A stretch of DNA of 59,402 nt from DASYVD01 sp050693035 (GTDB lineage Bacteria; Actinomycetota; UBA4738; CALAEC01), in NCBI GenBank assembly GCA_050693035.1, contig JBOGWB010000015.1, forward strand, positions 1-59,402, given 5' to 3'. Below the pieces are notes generated by a model, which had not been told where the DNA came from, searched no databases, and was given only the letters and a program-made list of their open reading frames with translations. This document shows positions 42,101-49,906 of the stretch, piece by piece (position 1 is the first letter of the stretch; each line of letters starts with the position of its first letter). The position numbers and the translations under genes were made by a program.

Positions 42101-43073
42101 CGCGGCTGGGGAACTTGGTGACGTTGGTGGGGTCGATGATGACCGGGAAGATCCGTGCGGGAGAGGCGAGCCACTCCTTGTCTACCGCCACTTCGATCCG
42201 GTAGCGGCTCCCGCCCAGATCGGCAAGAGTCTGAGTGACCGGCCCCGAGGCTCCCTCTCCCTTGATCGGGTCGATCGCTGAGTCCTGCACCCATGGAGCG
42301 GGGAACACGCCGATCGTTTCCTCACCGCTCAATACGGAGATGGCACCGTCGGCCTCGCTCCGAAGGGTCAGTCCAGTCGCCGCGAGGAGGAACGAGACCG
42401 TTGCCGGCGCGGAGCGAGATTTGAGGACGATCTCCTCCTTGAATCCTTCGTAGCCCACGGTGAACACGAAATCGGTGTCCTCGAGTGCTCCGGCGTAAAT
42501 CAGGGCGTTGTCCTGGGCCGAGACGGCAAGTCCCGGAGAGGCCGAGTCCAAGCTCAGCAGCAACTCCCCTTCCGGGAGCGAAAGGCCGATTGGCGTGCGC
42601 TCGGTCGGGGAGGTAGGGAAGAACACCGTGAAGGGCCCGGCGCCGTTTCGGTATCCCCCTTCGACCGGGACCAGCGTCGGGTCGATCCGTCTCCAGTTGC
42701 CGCTTGCGTCAAGGAAGTTGGCCGGGCCGGAGGTGACCTCCGCCACGTGCTCGGTCCCGGCGAACGGACCGGAGTCGAACCGGTGGACGGTCTCGATGGC
42801 CGAGACGGCCGTCCGTCCCTCGAGCCTGTCGAGGATCGCTTGCGGCGACTTCCCGTCGAGCATCGGGAGCGGCCTCGGCTCCTCCTTCCCGTAGTCGCCG
42901 CCGGGAGCGTCGACCAACTCCCGCTGCTCCTCCGAAGGAGCCGCCGGCGGTGGGAAGGCAACCACCACCTCGGGTGTGGCCGCCGATGTCGGGATTGAGG
43001 AAGTGAGGCTGGCGACGAGAGCGACGACCAGTCCGAGGATGCGTCGAGAGGTGACTGCCTGGCTTGCCCGCAT
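36123..43073 (-). CDS. Secreted RHS/YD-repeat toxin-type protein with metallopeptidase tip
   Basis: 2316 residues. A signal peptide (1-32) is followed by a DNRLRE-type domain (about 318-495), an Ig/Fn3-like segment (500-600), the RHS entry region (from about 630), a PA14-like domain inserted at about 1050-1182 (YAEYFTNTSL and following), many YD repeats (about 1190-2000) and the RHS core ending in PISNVDPTGL at the 2121/2122 boundary, the usual autocleavage junction. The 195-residue tip contains GLTIGHTILC and then HEKVHVVQFEEYGPVYPILY (His2268, Glu2269, His2272) with Glu2305 in HPLEQPAY: an HExxH...E zinc peptidase pattern. GAGAGAGG precedes ATG 43073. The YD shell should encapsulate the tip; export is by Sec. 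Confidence 0.88.
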   Translation of the reverse strand: MRASQAVTSRRILGLVVALVASLTSSIPTSAATPEVVVAFPPPAAPSEEQRELVDAPGGDYGKEEPRPLPMLDGKSPQAILDRLEGRTAVSAIETVHRFDSGPFAGTEHVAEVTSGPANFLDASGNWRRIDPTLVPVEGGYRNGAGPFTVFFPTSPTERTPIGLSLPEGELLLSLDSASPGLAVSAQDNALIYAGALEDTDFVFTVGYEGFKEEIVLKSRSAPATVSFLLAATGLTLRSEADGAISVLSGEETIGVFPAPWVQDSAIDPIKGEGASGPVTQTLADLGGSRYRIEVAVDKEWLASPARIFPVIIDPTNVTKFPSRDAYVSEVFPGTNYGTSTELRIGSYNGDGSATHHSYVSFDISALKDSNRQVYDAQFMMYNFHSGSGSATTEAVRRVDGSWFETGITWNNRPAVGSTDWAAPSGCGANYSCDPWHSWQLWDLFEVWIQDTQPNQGLRLHGPSPHPQSYKKFYSDEQPDIGGVDVRPRTYITYNDPPTMASLNLPGGQAIIETESPTLKIVSSPKVTDPNDDDVYMKYELSLTQDFAAIELNSGWLEKTYSWVVPAGSLKDGQTYYWRVKTSDLLTMPGRHPDPIVQTSGQRHFTVALKKWGEDERWAMWRTSLGNGMSMAVNEANGNLYLDYPLDSLTTPVGPLDLRLTYNSQQTSDSDFGEGWNISAGPGQDDSARPTKLTEPSYGGALIKLANGNKLYFPHIAGRRYGSVGQGAGLVTKGGTDASPSWVYRSPTGGRYRFDDAGKLTSGKGSTDDWSKPGFDFFYDGGGKLERIRDPLLREVTITWVSGRPTCIHAWTGWEWKLTTDGTTGNLLEVTEPATGSTCAAPAAGAPKVKFSYLGTDLTKIRDGETYASPDADATQITYQELIQGKPPQVKEVFLPGQTAPTSFSFRGGWTGSIAGGLDVEDPRGPGTPGDAFDYETQIDFNIAGLPIQISGPRDQNGMWPKTTMLWDTNGNLVCKRTPAQNAVRTGCNDPANPTIPLGHGQADGLQTDYTYQTRAPFLVKTETGSAPNADGSGARALTTYAYDEDSGAPWAELYAEYFTNTSLSGMPAGAGFQSSLDKDWQSGAPQSLEELTPPVTNNWTMRLTGRITFAEEGKYQFRVTTDADAGVRLVVGSYQVLDCWADTTPCEGEDEHYKYYPSTKDFALEYVERTDNARLKLEWDGGPANQWAVLPISITKPDMNLLATAADLLGTTTYTYGPGDKAKRRLTSETRAGRTTTYSYDDFGRVKLLTDPRGKATTYEYGGPTNSGPCLTKQIDRTGAETRYQCNDAGDVTRTEQVVRQVLDPDTSQEIQPAQTRVIETTYDPLGRVDLIKVHIGGQIKTITDNDYDKAGRLRFTRDVVLNETEYLYDLLGRVTEEWLPDPNGLSENPPRPVIKHEYDPVGNETVLTDANNKKWTRAYDALNRLTSSKDPYCAVGETYHDPAQCAETTTNYDVVQSKVTVTDPHGVQAVTTFDLLGRKVSEKLGTYQPTTYQYDPIGNVTKVTDTAGVWVETTYNPFSQPLTEKTRSGPGGAETTTTNAYDSGGRLESVNGPRPIQQSQDDVVSYVYDDEGRLTQVTLPHSGPNVTAYLYDDAGELLRVKDAEGRRRTFVYDERGRQTTGMVWKGATPLTTTSHYDDLSRLTKVVLPTDAPVDEQWFEYDNLGRRTRRYGLNGQTVHADERFAYDPAGNLTEAKDAGGQRIVFLAYEHAGRLESVTATETVPDPDRVVTTTHAYNKGRLASRTDPAGATSFAYNANGLVDTLTLPPGFGATVTYGYDSSSGRPTTRSVATGQTTLHTVRTYEGASGRIDTQVTRRGTGPTDPLVASFDLDYDEADNVTRKTVQVTGYPAGENGAWDYHYDQAGRMDWAEDPQEVRTTYTWDGAGNRTSVQTGTQPAVTTTYDGAGFPDSASDGTDYTTDDLGSLKQVTKAGQTTTYTYDAWNRLETATTPQGTVDYILDALDRTASRTEGATTTTFDYVGTSEDPARATEGTSETTYGWSPSEPVAQVTGSAKRFLIRELHQDVVALVDAAGTTSGTSAYSPWGEVRSASGDPSRLGYQSDPTDPRTGLVDMLTRQYAPGIGRFTTRDSLFGELSIPLSLNQFVYGLNDPISNVDPTGLCADPAICPPMTGHGKGKHNKEFRSRIDETSALNDKVWSEGVPYEYEPAPPPASPRIPHATLQRNDPDLATPGEFLSPISGEPNFWDSLGSLVGDFSVEGGAHKIGCGKHIECYENVEWLEGIPAKGLTIGHTILCQRECVPDLLRHEKVHVVQFEEYGPVYPILYLGTGLIMGGDFGCDHPLEQPAYRVEGKRC
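36711..37187 (-). repeat. End of the intact RHS core, duplicated at 35283-35755
   Basis: This part of the intact gene encodes the last ~155 residues of the core, up to the PxxxxDPxGL junction. It is the donor-side homologue of the degenerate copy 1.4 kb downstream; together they form a direct repeat flanking tip 1 and the lipoprotein gene. Confidence 0.75.
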
Positions 43074-43261
43074 GCGTCCGACCTCTCTCGGCGGACCTCC
43101 GATCAGGCGGGCTCTGAGTCTTCGGTGACCGCCGAACTACTCGCTGTCCTGAAGGTTAGCGGCTGAGTTTTCGATGGCTAGTCGGATGGATGGGCCGACA
43201 CGAAAGGTCCAGGCGTTTGGTTAGTTCGGGCTATGGGGGAGTGGCACCGTGGACCGGAAGG

Positions 43262-43504
43262 CTAGGCGGTGAGGCGGTAGCCGAGGATGAGGACGGCGGC
43301 GTTGGGGTCGCGGGCAGGGAGGAGCCGGCCGTCCCGGTCCAGCGCCGTGAGGAAAAGCCCCTCGGGGGACCACCCATCTGCGCGGAGGGTCTGCATGGCC
43401 GCCCGCAGGACCCGGACCGCCTGCCACGGGCCGGCCTCGTCCACCGGTGCGAGGACCAGTCCGTCGGCTTCTGCAAGCGTGAGGCGTGTGCGGGCTAGGT
43501 TCAT
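43262..43504 (-). CDS. Hypothetical small protein
   Basis: 80 residues, opening NLARTRLTLAEADGLVLAPVDEAGPWQAV and ending LILGYRLTA. Nearly every codon ends in G or C, which supports real coding on this strand against the overlapping plus-strand frame. One helix (about 28-45) and a few strands are likely. No family recognised. ATG 43504 has only a weak GGGAT-type site upstream. It stands alone: the 188 nt between it and the RHS gene and the 173 nt to the PHP gene show no gene. Confidence 0.55.
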   Translation of the reverse strand: MNLARTRLTLAEADGLVLAPVDEAGPWQAVRVLRAAMQTLRADGWSPEGLFLTALDRDGRLLPARDPNAAVLILGYRLTA

Positions 43505-43677
43505 GGCGATCCCGTTGATCGTCGTCCGGGCCGCTTCGGGTCCCTCCGGGGTGAGGGCCGTCTTCCTGCGGCTCTATTGGAGGGTTCGACGCGCTTGTCC
43601 GGAACTCCTTGTCCGCCAAACGCCCTACTGACCGGTAGGAACGCGGCCCATCCGCGGCCGACGCTACGATGGGCGTC

Positions 43678-44520
43678 GTGCCGGGGATCGACCTCCACGC
43701 CCACACCATCTACTCCGACGGGACCTTCACCCCCGCCGAGGCCGTAGCTTTCGCCGTCGAGCGGGGCCTGTCCGTGCTCTCCATCAGCGACCACGACAGC
43801 ACGGAGGGCCTCGCCGAGGCTGAAGCGGCCGCCGAGCTGACGCCACTCGACGAGGTCGTCCCCGGCGTGGAGCTCTCCACGGTGTACGAGCACGGCCCGG
43901 TGCACCTCCTGTGCTACTGGCCCGACGTCGAGGACGAGGAGTTCCAGGGCGAGCTGCGCAGGCTCCGGGAGGACCGCTGGACCCGCGGACAGCGGATGGT
44001 GGAGAAGCTCCAGGCGCTCGGCTTCCCGATCACCTTCGAACGCGTCAGCGAGATCGCCGAGGGGAAGAACATCGGCCGGCCTCACATCGCCCAGGCGCTG
44101 GTGGAGGCGGGCGTGGTGCCGAAGCTGGAGGACGCGTTCACCGACGAGCTCATTGGGACGGGCGGACGGGCGTACGTGGAGAAGCACGCGCTCGACTCGC
44201 TCGACGCGCTGGCGTTGGTGAAGCGAGCGCGAGGCGTGGCGGTGTTGGCACACCCCGGACTCCGGTGGCGGGGGGAGCTTCCCGTCCCGGACGAGCTGAT
44301 CGAGCGGATGGCCGAGGCCGGGCTCGACGGCCTGGAGGCGGACCACCCCGACCACGACGTCGCTGCCCGAGCCAAGTACCGAGCGATGGCCCGCGGGCTC
44401 GGGCTCGTGGCCACCGGCTCATCCGACTGTCACGGCACCCGGTACGATCCGGTGCGCATGGGGTCGGAGACCACCGACCCGGAGGAGTTCGCCCGGCTGA
44501 AGTCCCGCAAGGGGCTCTGA
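43678..44520 (+). CDS. PHP-domain phosphoesterase (YciV/RNase AM-like)
   Basis: 280 residues. PHP metal ligands are visible: GIDLHAHTIYSDGTFTPAE (His7, His9, Asp14), SISDHDSTEG, ELSTVYEHGPVHLL and the terminal TGSSDCHG. Members of this group hydrolyse 3',5'-nucleoside bisphosphates or the 5' ends of small RNA fragments. TACGAT (43665-43670) ends 7 nt before GTG 43678 and includes part of an earlier ATG (43669) in the same frame, so GTG 43678 as a leaderless start is favoured. The aldehyde dehydrogenase gene follows 12 nt after the stop. Confidence 0.87.
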   Translation: MPGIDLHAHTIYSDGTFTPAEAVAFAVERGLSVLSISDHDSTEGLAEAEAAAELTPLDEVVPGVELSTVYEHGPVHLLCYWPDVEDEEFQGELRRLREDRWTRGQRMVEKLQALGFPITFERVSEIAEGKNIGRPHIAQALVEAGVVPKLEDAFTDELIGTGGRAYVEKHALDSLDALALVKRARGVAVLAHPGLRWRGELPVPDELIERMAEAGLDGLEADHPDHDVAARAKYRAMARGLGLVATGSSDCHGTRYDPVRMGSETTDPEEFARLKSRKGL

Positions 44521-44532
44521 GAGAAGGACTCC

Positions 44533-46146
44533 GTGGCACGGGCCACCGAGAGCCGTCGATCTCGCGGCGCGACGAAGGCCGACGTGCTCGAGTCCCGCGA
44601 CCCCGCCACCGGGGAGGTCCTGGGGACGGTCCCGGTCACCCCGCCCGAGCAGGTCGAGATCGTTGCGGAAGAGGTCGCTCGGGTGCAAAAAGGCTGGGCT
44701 CTGGTCCCGCTGAGTGAACGATGCCGGATCGTGGGACGGGCCGTCGAGGTGATGCTCCGGCGCTTCGACGAGCTGGCGCTGGCGGTGACCCGGGAGAACG
44801 GCAAGACCATCATGGAGTCCACGGCGGCGGACGTCGGAGCGCTGATCGTCGCGGTGGACTGGATCGCTCGCTTCGGGAACCGGTACCTCTCGCCCGAGCG
44901 GGTGCGCGACCCGCAGCCGATCCTCAAGCACAAGCGGCACCGGATCCTGTACTCGCCGCTGGGCGTGGTCGGCATCATCGCCCCCTGGAACTACCCGCTG
45001 CTCCTCCCGGGCGGGGAGGTGGCCGAGGCCCTGGTCGCGGGCAACGGGGTCATCCTCAAACCGTCCGAGCACACGCCGCTGTGCGGCGACCTCCTCGCGG
45101 AGGTGTTCCTGGAGGCCGGCGTCCCCGAGGGAGTGCTCCGGGTCATCCACGGCGTCGGCCCGACGGGAGCGGCGCTGTGCGAGGCGGCTTCGGTCCGGAA
45201 GATCTTCTTCACCGGCAGCGTGGCCACCGGGCGGAAGGTGATGGAGACCGCCGCCCGCCATGGGAAGCCGGTGGTCCTGGAGCTCGGGGGGAACGACCCG
45301 GCCATCGTGTGCGCCGACGCCGACCTGGACCGCGCGGTGACCGGAACCCTGTGGGCCGCGATGAGCTCGGCCGGCCACACGTGCGCCGCTATCGAGCGGG
45401 TCTATGTGGACCGGACGATCTACGAGGAGTATGTGGCCCGAGTCGTCGAGGCGGCCGAGGCTCTTCGCCCCGGAGATCCCAAGGACCCGAACACGCAGAT
45501 CGGTCCGCTCCTCAACGAGGATCAGTACGGGAAGGCTCTCGCCCACGTGGACGATGCGGTGTCCCGCGGCGCCGTGGTCGAGTGCGGCGGTCCGGTGGAC
45601 GTCCCCGGACTCACCGGTCGGTTCCTGGCGCCGACCGTTCTCACCGGGGTCGACCACTCCATGCAGATCATGCGGGAGGAGACCTTCGGGCCGGTTCTCC
45701 CGGTGATGCGGTTCGAGAACGAGGAGCAGGCGGTTGCTCTGGCCAACGACACCCGCTACGGCCTCGGAGCCAGCGTCTGGACCCACGACGCGCGTCGAGG
45801 CCGGGCCCTGGCCGAGCGGATCGACGCCGGCATGGTGTGGATCAACGACCACGCCTACTCGCGGGCCGCGGCTCAAACGCCGTGGGGCGGGATCAAGGAC
45901 TCCGGTAGCGGAGTGACCCACTCGAAGTTCGGGCTCTACGAGATGGTCGACAAGCGGCTGGTGGCGGAGGACTCCGGTCGGGTGCCGGTCGGCTGGTGGT
46001 ACCCCTACGACGAGGTCCGGCGGAGGGGGTTCGCCGCCGTGATCGAGACGCTGTATTCCACGGGAGTGGCGGGGAAGGCGCGGGCTCTGGCCGAGCGACG
46101 GATGGAGCTGGTCGAGTACCTCAGGCGGCTGCTGGCCGGCCGGTAG
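44533..46146 (+). CDS. NAD(P)-dependent aldehyde dehydrogenase
   Basis: 537 residues. Classical ALDH elements: Asn153 in APWNYPLLL, Lys176 in ILKPSEHTP, FTGSVATGRKV, catalytic Glu250 in LELGGNDPA and catalytic Cys284 in SAGHTCAAIERVYVD (GHTC instead of the more common GQxC). A helical C-terminal extension of about 50 residues (after 480) exceeds the usual 480-500, and YPYDEVRRRGF there may contact the membrane or a partner. The substrate is not predictable; a coniferyl- or long-chain-type aldehyde is possible. GAGAAGGAC precedes GTG 44533. Confidence 0.9.
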   Translation: MARATESRRSRGATKADVLESRDPATGEVLGTVPVTPPEQVEIVAEEVARVQKGWALVPLSERCRIVGRAVEVMLRRFDELALAVTRENGKTIMESTAADVGALIVAVDWIARFGNRYLSPERVRDPQPILKHKRHRILYSPLGVVGIIAPWNYPLLLPGGEVAEALVAGNGVILKPSEHTPLCGDLLAEVFLEAGVPEGVLRVIHGVGPTGAALCEAASVRKIFFTGSVATGRKVMETAARHGKPVVLELGGNDPAIVCADADLDRAVTGTLWAAMSSAGHTCAAIERVYVDRTIYEEYVARVVEAAEALRPGDPKDPNTQIGPLLNEDQYGKALAHVDDAVSRGAVVECGGPVDVPGLTGRFLAPTVLTGVDHSMQIMREETFGPVLPVMRFENEEQAVALANDTRYGLGASVWTHDARRGRALAERIDAGMVWINDHAYSRAAAQTPWGGIKDSGSGVTHSKFGLYEMVDKRLVAEDSGRVPVGWWYPYDEVRRRGFAAVIETLYSTGVAGKARALAERRMELVEYLRRLLAGR

Positions 46147-46156
46147 CTGCGGGCGC

Positions 46157-47860
46157 TCAGCCGCGCTTCGCCGACCGGCCCCTCCGGAGGGGGATGGGGT
46201 GCCGGGCGCGCTTCCTCCCCGGCTCTTCCCGGCCCAATGTTTCCACGACGGGCGCCGAGGGTTCGGTCTGCGGGTCGCCCGGCGGCATCCACCGGGTGAC
46301 CCGGTCCCTTCCCGCCTTCTTGGACTCGTAGAGCGCGATGTCCGCCGCGCGGATGAGCGTGGCCCCATCGGCCGCGTGCGCCGGGAAGCTGGCCACGCCG
46401 GCGCTTCCGGTGACGGGGGCGTGGGACCGGGCCTTCCCGACGGCCTTTCGGAGACGGTCCGCCGCCAACAGCGAATCCTCCCAGGAGCAGGTGGGCAGGA
46501 TGACCGCGAACTCCTCCCCTCCGTACCGCGCGACGAGGTCGAAGTCCCGCGCGGCGCGGCTGAGAGTTCGGGCCACGGCCTGCAAGAGCTCGTCGCCGGC
46601 CTGGTGTCCGTACGTGTCGTTGAACGCCTTGAAGTGATCGATGTCGATCATCACCAGGCTGACCGGGTCGCCTCGGCGGCGGGCCCGCGACAGCTCCTTC
46701 TCCAGATACCTGTCGAACGTCCGGCGGTTGGCCAAGCCCGTCAGCGGATCCGTCTCGGCCATCTGCCGCACGTCCCGGAGGAGCCACGCGTTGCGCAGGG
46801 CGAGGGCGGCGTGTGAGGCGAGCTGGGCGAGCACGGTGACCACTCGGAGCTCGATGGTCGATCTGGTGAGGCCCGAGTTCTGCACGGCCAGCACCCCGAG
46901 CGGGCGTCCCTCCGCGATCAGGGGGACCACCACCACGTACCTCGCTTCGGGGAGGAGCACGGCGAGCTGCGGGTCGGACTTCGGGTCCAGGGCCTTCACC
47001 AGGGCGACCTCGCGGCTCTCCCACGCCTTCTTGACGACGGCATCGATGCCGACACGGCCCTCGTCGGCCAGGTCCGCGCCCAACGGGACGAGCCGCGACC
47101 GGTTGGTTCGGTCCGAAGCCAGGACGATGCCGGGCTCGAGACCGAAGGCTTCCCGGACGGTCTTCAACAGGATGCGGGCGATGGCGTCCGGTTCCGTGGT
47201 CTCGTCGAGTTCCGCCGCCATGGCCGCCAACGACTCGATGTCCGCGCGCCTCCTTCGGAGCTCCCGCTCGTTCAGCGATGAGAAGAACGCGGTACCCAGG
47301 GCCACCAGCCAGAAGGCCATCACGTTGAGGACGGAGGCCGCACGGAGGTGCGAGGCGCCGTCGGCGAGGGCGGCGGTCGTGGACTCGGTCGGTTCCAGGA
47401 GGCCCGCGGCCTGGGCGTAGAACACCACGAAGAAGAGCAGCGAATGCCACAGGGCGATCTTGAGTCCGGTGCGGTAGGACGCGAGGAGGGTGACCGACAT
47501 GAGGTGCAGATAGATGAGGAACCGGAATGGGCTCTCGGTCCCACCCGTGAGATAGGTGATCCATGCGAGATACACGCCGTCGACGAGGAGGGAGGCGCCG
47601 ACGAGTCTGAGACCCCTGCCCTTGCCAGAACGCCGGATCATCTCGAGACCGAGCGACAGGAAGAGGTAGGGCACCGTGGCCAGGGCCACCTGGTCCAGAG
47701 GAACGTCGACGATCGCGGAGGCGAACGCCCCGGTCGCCAGGGCGACCAGAGAGAGCGCCCCTCGTAGCATCTGCATGTAATTGGTGCGGTCGGCCAGCGG
47801 CACGAGGCCGCTCGGTTGGGAGGAGCTGCCATTCGGCCGGTCAGGAGGCCGGCCGCTCAT
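46157..47860 (-). CDS. Membrane GAF-GGDEF diguanylate cyclase
   Basis: 567 residues. Residues about 30-210 hold six transmembrane helices; about 235-385 form a GAF domain; about 395-525 form the GGDEF domain, with LVMIDIDHFKAFNDTYGHQAGD and the active site GGEEF at 447-451. The inhibitory I-site RxxD (RDFD, 438-441) lies the correct five residues upstream, so product feedback is expected. It makes c-di-GMP in response to a membrane or GAF signal. The C-terminal 45 residues are basic and disordered. ATG 47860 overlaps the stop of the upstream gene by 4 nt (ATGA), so both are translated together. Confidence 0.92.
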   Translation of the reverse strand: MSGRPPDRPNGSSSQPSGLVPLADRTNYMQMLRGALSLVALATGAFASAIVDVPLDQVALATVPYLFLSLGLEMIRRSGKGRGLRLVGASLLVDGVYLAWITYLTGGTESPFRFLIYLHLMSVTLLASYRTGLKIALWHSLLFFVVFYAQAAGLLEPTESTTAALADGASHLRAASVLNVMAFWLVALGTAFFSSLNERELRRRRADIESLAAMAAELDETTEPDAIARILLKTVREAFGLEPGIVLASDRTNRSRLVPLGADLADEGRVGIDAVVKKAWESREVALVKALDPKSDPQLAVLLPEARYVVVVPLIAEGRPLGVLAVQNSGLTRSTIELRVVTVLAQLASHAALALRNAWLLRDVRQMAETDPLTGLANRRTFDRYLEKELSRARRRGDPVSLVMIDIDHFKAFNDTYGHQAGDELLQAVARTLSRAARDFDLVARYGGEEFAVILPTCSWEDSLLAADRLRKAVGKARSHAPVTGSAGVASFPAHAADGATLIRAADIALYESKKAGRDRVTRWMPPGDPQTEPSAPVVETLGREEPGRKRARHPIPLRRGRSAKRG

Positions 47861-48540
47861 TCGAAGCTCAGGATCTCGTTCTGGCTCAGGGGAGAGACGG
47901 CGAGCTTCGGATCCCGCCTGTCCACGGCCCCCTGAAAGATGAGGAACAGCACCACCAGCAGGGCCAGGCCCAGCGGGAAGGCCATGTCCCGGCCCGCCTC
48001 GATGAGGGCGTCGACCGGAGCCGTGAACTCCCTGGCGGCGAAGGTCATCTCATGGGCCTCGCGGGAGCCGAACCAGTCAGGCCCGCCGAGGGGGCTGCCC
48101 ACGGCGCGGCTGCGGGCCCGGGCAGGGGCTGCCGTGCCTCGGCTGCGGTCGCCGGCGTCCTGCGAGGAGATGCTCCCCGTGGCCGGCGAGGTGCCCTGCC
48201 CGGGCCCGCGCCGGGACTTCGGTTGGGAGGGTTGATCGCTCTTTCCGGAGCCCCCGGAAGGGGGTCCGGGCTGACTGGGAGATGGCTCCTTCGCGGCTTG
48301 CCCCGGAGGGGTACCGCCCTTGCCGGGCGGGGTGCCGCCCATCCCCGGGGGAAGGTCCGTCTTCCCGGGGGAGTGCTTGTCGCTCCCCTTGGGGGCCTTC
48401 CCAGCCTTCTCCGTGCCGGACTTCCCCGAGGACCCGGGCGAAGCTGCCAGGGCGGCCTGGGACAGGAGGACCGTCAGGGCCAGGGCCACCGCTGCCAGGA
48501 TTGCGGCGGAGCGGGCCCGTCGATCGAGCCGGGGCTTCAT
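47857..48540 (-). CDS. Secreted/anchored Pro-Gly-Ser-rich protein
   Basis: 227 residues. A signal peptide (1-33, AVALALTVLLSQAALA), then a 120-residue disordered Gly/Ser/Pro/Lys-rich linker with repeats such as PPGKGGTPPG, then a C-terminal membrane helix (about 188-208, FPLGLALLVVLFLIFQGAV) and a short cytoplasmic tail ending ILSFE. No family. Its coupling to the diguanylate cyclase suggests an extracellular sensor or spacer partner. A GATATT box ends 7 nt before ATG 48540, so it may be leaderless. Confidence 0.7.
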   Translation of the reverse strand: MKPRLDRRARSAAILAAVALALTVLLSQAALAASPGSSGKSGTEKAGKAPKGSDKHSPGKTDLPPGMGGTPPGKGGTPPGQAAKEPSPSQPGPPSGGSGKSDQPSQPKSRRGPGQGTSPATGSISSQDAGDRSRGTAAPARARSRAVGSPLGGPDWFGSREAHEMTFAAREFTAPVDALIEAGRDMAFPLGLALLVVLFLIFQGAVDRRDPKLAVSPLSQNEILSFE

Positions 48541-48618
48541 GCATCGGAATATCGGCCGTCGGACGGTCCAGGTTTATCGTCGGCCTCCGGCCCCACGCGC
48601 CGCCGTAGGGGGTTCGCC

Positions 48619-49539
48619 CTACGCCATGGAAGTGAGAGCGAGCCACGCAGCGTAGATGACCAGGACCGTCCCGCCGAGGAGGCGCCCAGCCGTTCCGCGG
48701 GCCAGGAAGGCCGTGCCCACCACGAAATAGAGCAGAGCGACTGCCAGGAACGCCGCGGCGGCGGCCCCGTCAAGGACCAGGGGACGGACCAGGGCGGCCA
48801 CGCCAGGCACGCCGGTGGTGAAGGCCGCCAGGGTCCCGAAGAGGTTTCCGGTGGCCAGCTCCGGCTCCCCGCGGCGGATCGGCAGGACCTCCAGCAGCAC
48901 CTCGTCCAGGCTCACCAGGATGCCCACCACCGCGGCGCCGATGAACCCGGCTGAGAGCGCGGTGATGTCCACCAGCCGGCCGCCCCCGGCGACGAGCAGC
49001 GTGGCTCCCAGGTAGACCAGGCCCAGGCCCCCTCCGGTCAGGACCGCGGATCCAGTCCATCCGGGCCGGTCGGCGGCCCCGGCCGCAGTCGGCTGGTCGG
49101 CTCGTTGGCCCCGGAGGATCACCAGGACCACGTAGGCCCCGTAGATCACCACCAGGAGCGCTCCCTCCCACCGGGACACGAACCGGTCCGAGATGGCCAC
49201 GGCGCAGGCCACGACGGGGAGCGCCGGAAGGGCGACCATCGCGGGGGAAGGGGAGGGCACCGGGCTCCTGGCCATCAGCAGGGCGGCGCCGAAAGCGACG
49301 CTGAACAGGAACAGGATTGTGCCGAAGGACCCTCCGGCGGCGATCTCGGTCTGGCCGCGACCCGCGGCGACCACGGTCGCCCCGAGGCCCTCGACGTCCA
49401 CGCCGAAGAGCAGGGCTCCCAGGGCGAACGCGGGAATCCCCAGCGCCCGAGAGAGCCCGGAGGCGCCCCGGACCGCGGCCTCCGCTCCGAGGTACAGGAG
49501 GAGGGCACCCGCGCCGAGGAGGGCCAGGGTCAGGGACAT
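48619..49539 (-). CDS. Sodium/calcium (cation) exchanger-like membrane protein
   Basis: 306 residues with ten or so transmembrane helices in two related halves. The alpha-repeats are recognisable but diverged: LGALLFGVDVEGLGATVVAA...SFGTILFLF in the first half and VVGILVSLDEVLLEVLPIRRGEPELATGNLFGTLAAFTTG in the second, where acidic residues normally bind Ca2+ (the GNxxGSN/PE motifs are altered). The cation is uncertain. ATG 49539 is without a strong ribosome site. It ends 78 nt before the secreted protein gene on the same strand. Confidence 0.72.
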   Translation of the reverse strand: MSLTLALLGAGALLLYLGAEAAVRGASGLSRALGIPAFALGALLFGVDVEGLGATVVAAGRGQTEIAAGGSFGTILFLFSVAFGAALLMARSPVPSPSPAMVALPALPVVACAVAISDRFVSRWEGALLVVIYGAYVVLVILRGQRADQPTAAGAADRPGWTGSAVLTGGGLGLVYLGATLLVAGGGRLVDITALSAGFIGAAVVGILVSLDEVLLEVLPIRRGEPELATGNLFGTLAAFTTGVPGVAALVRPLVLDGAAAAAFLAVALLYFVVGTAFLARGTAGRLLGGTVLVIYAAWLALTSMA

Positions 49540-49623
49540 CTCGGCGAACGATATCGGATGGAGAGTCCACGGCTGTCCGGACTACCCGACGAGGGCCAGG
49601 AGATTTCACCGCGGATGTCCCAC

Positions 49624-49683
49624 AAATGGCCCATCCCGTCGGTCTAAATGGCGACTGGTGCCTCGAAAGGCGGTGAGTAGGCT
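49624..49683 (+). promoter_or_regulatory. Direct repeats and -10 box upstream of the solo LuxR-type gene
   Basis: AAATGGC occurs at 49624-49630 and again at 49646-49652, 22 bp apart (about two helical turns), upstream of a TAGGCT box (49678-49683) that ends 7 nt before ATG 49691. The repeats could be binding sites for the regulator itself; the spacing is suggestive, not proven. Confidence 0.35.
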
Positions 49684-49690
49684 CCCCAAC

Positions 49691-49906
49691 ATGACTGCGC
49701 GGGCAGAAGCGCCGGTTCTGACCCCTCGCCTGCGCGAGGTGCTGAGCCTCGTCGCGGAGGGGTACTCCACTGCGGAGGTCGCCCGAGAGCTCCGGCTCTC
49801 GAAGCACACCGTGAAGAACTACATGGAGCGGATCTTCCAGCGGCTCGGGGCGCGGGACCGCACCGAGGCCGTGGCCATCGCCCTCCGAGAGGGCATCCTC
49901 GAGTAG
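49691..49906 (+). CDS. Solo LuxR/GerE-type HTH protein
   Basis: 71 residues, consisting almost only of a GerE-type DNA-binding domain: LTPRLREVLSLVAEGYSTAEVARELRLSKHTVKNYMERIFQRLGARDRTEAVAIALREGIL. No receiver or ligand-binding domain, so it resembles GerE itself or small actinomycete regulators. An upstream GTG at 49673 is in frame, but a TAGGCT-N7-ATG arrangement makes ATG 49691 the likely leaderless start. The neighbours are unrelated. The region 49907-50009 after it holds nothing recognisable. Confidence 0.8.
   Translation: MTARAEAPVLTPRLREVLSLVAEGYSTAEVARELRLSKHTVKNYMERIFQRLGARDRTEAVAIALREGILE

Noticed and set aside
43190..43498. A 102-codon plus-strand frame after the RHS gene.
   Set aside because: The opposite strand has much stronger G/C-ending codon preference and a better protein-like sequence, so only the minus-strand gene is listed.
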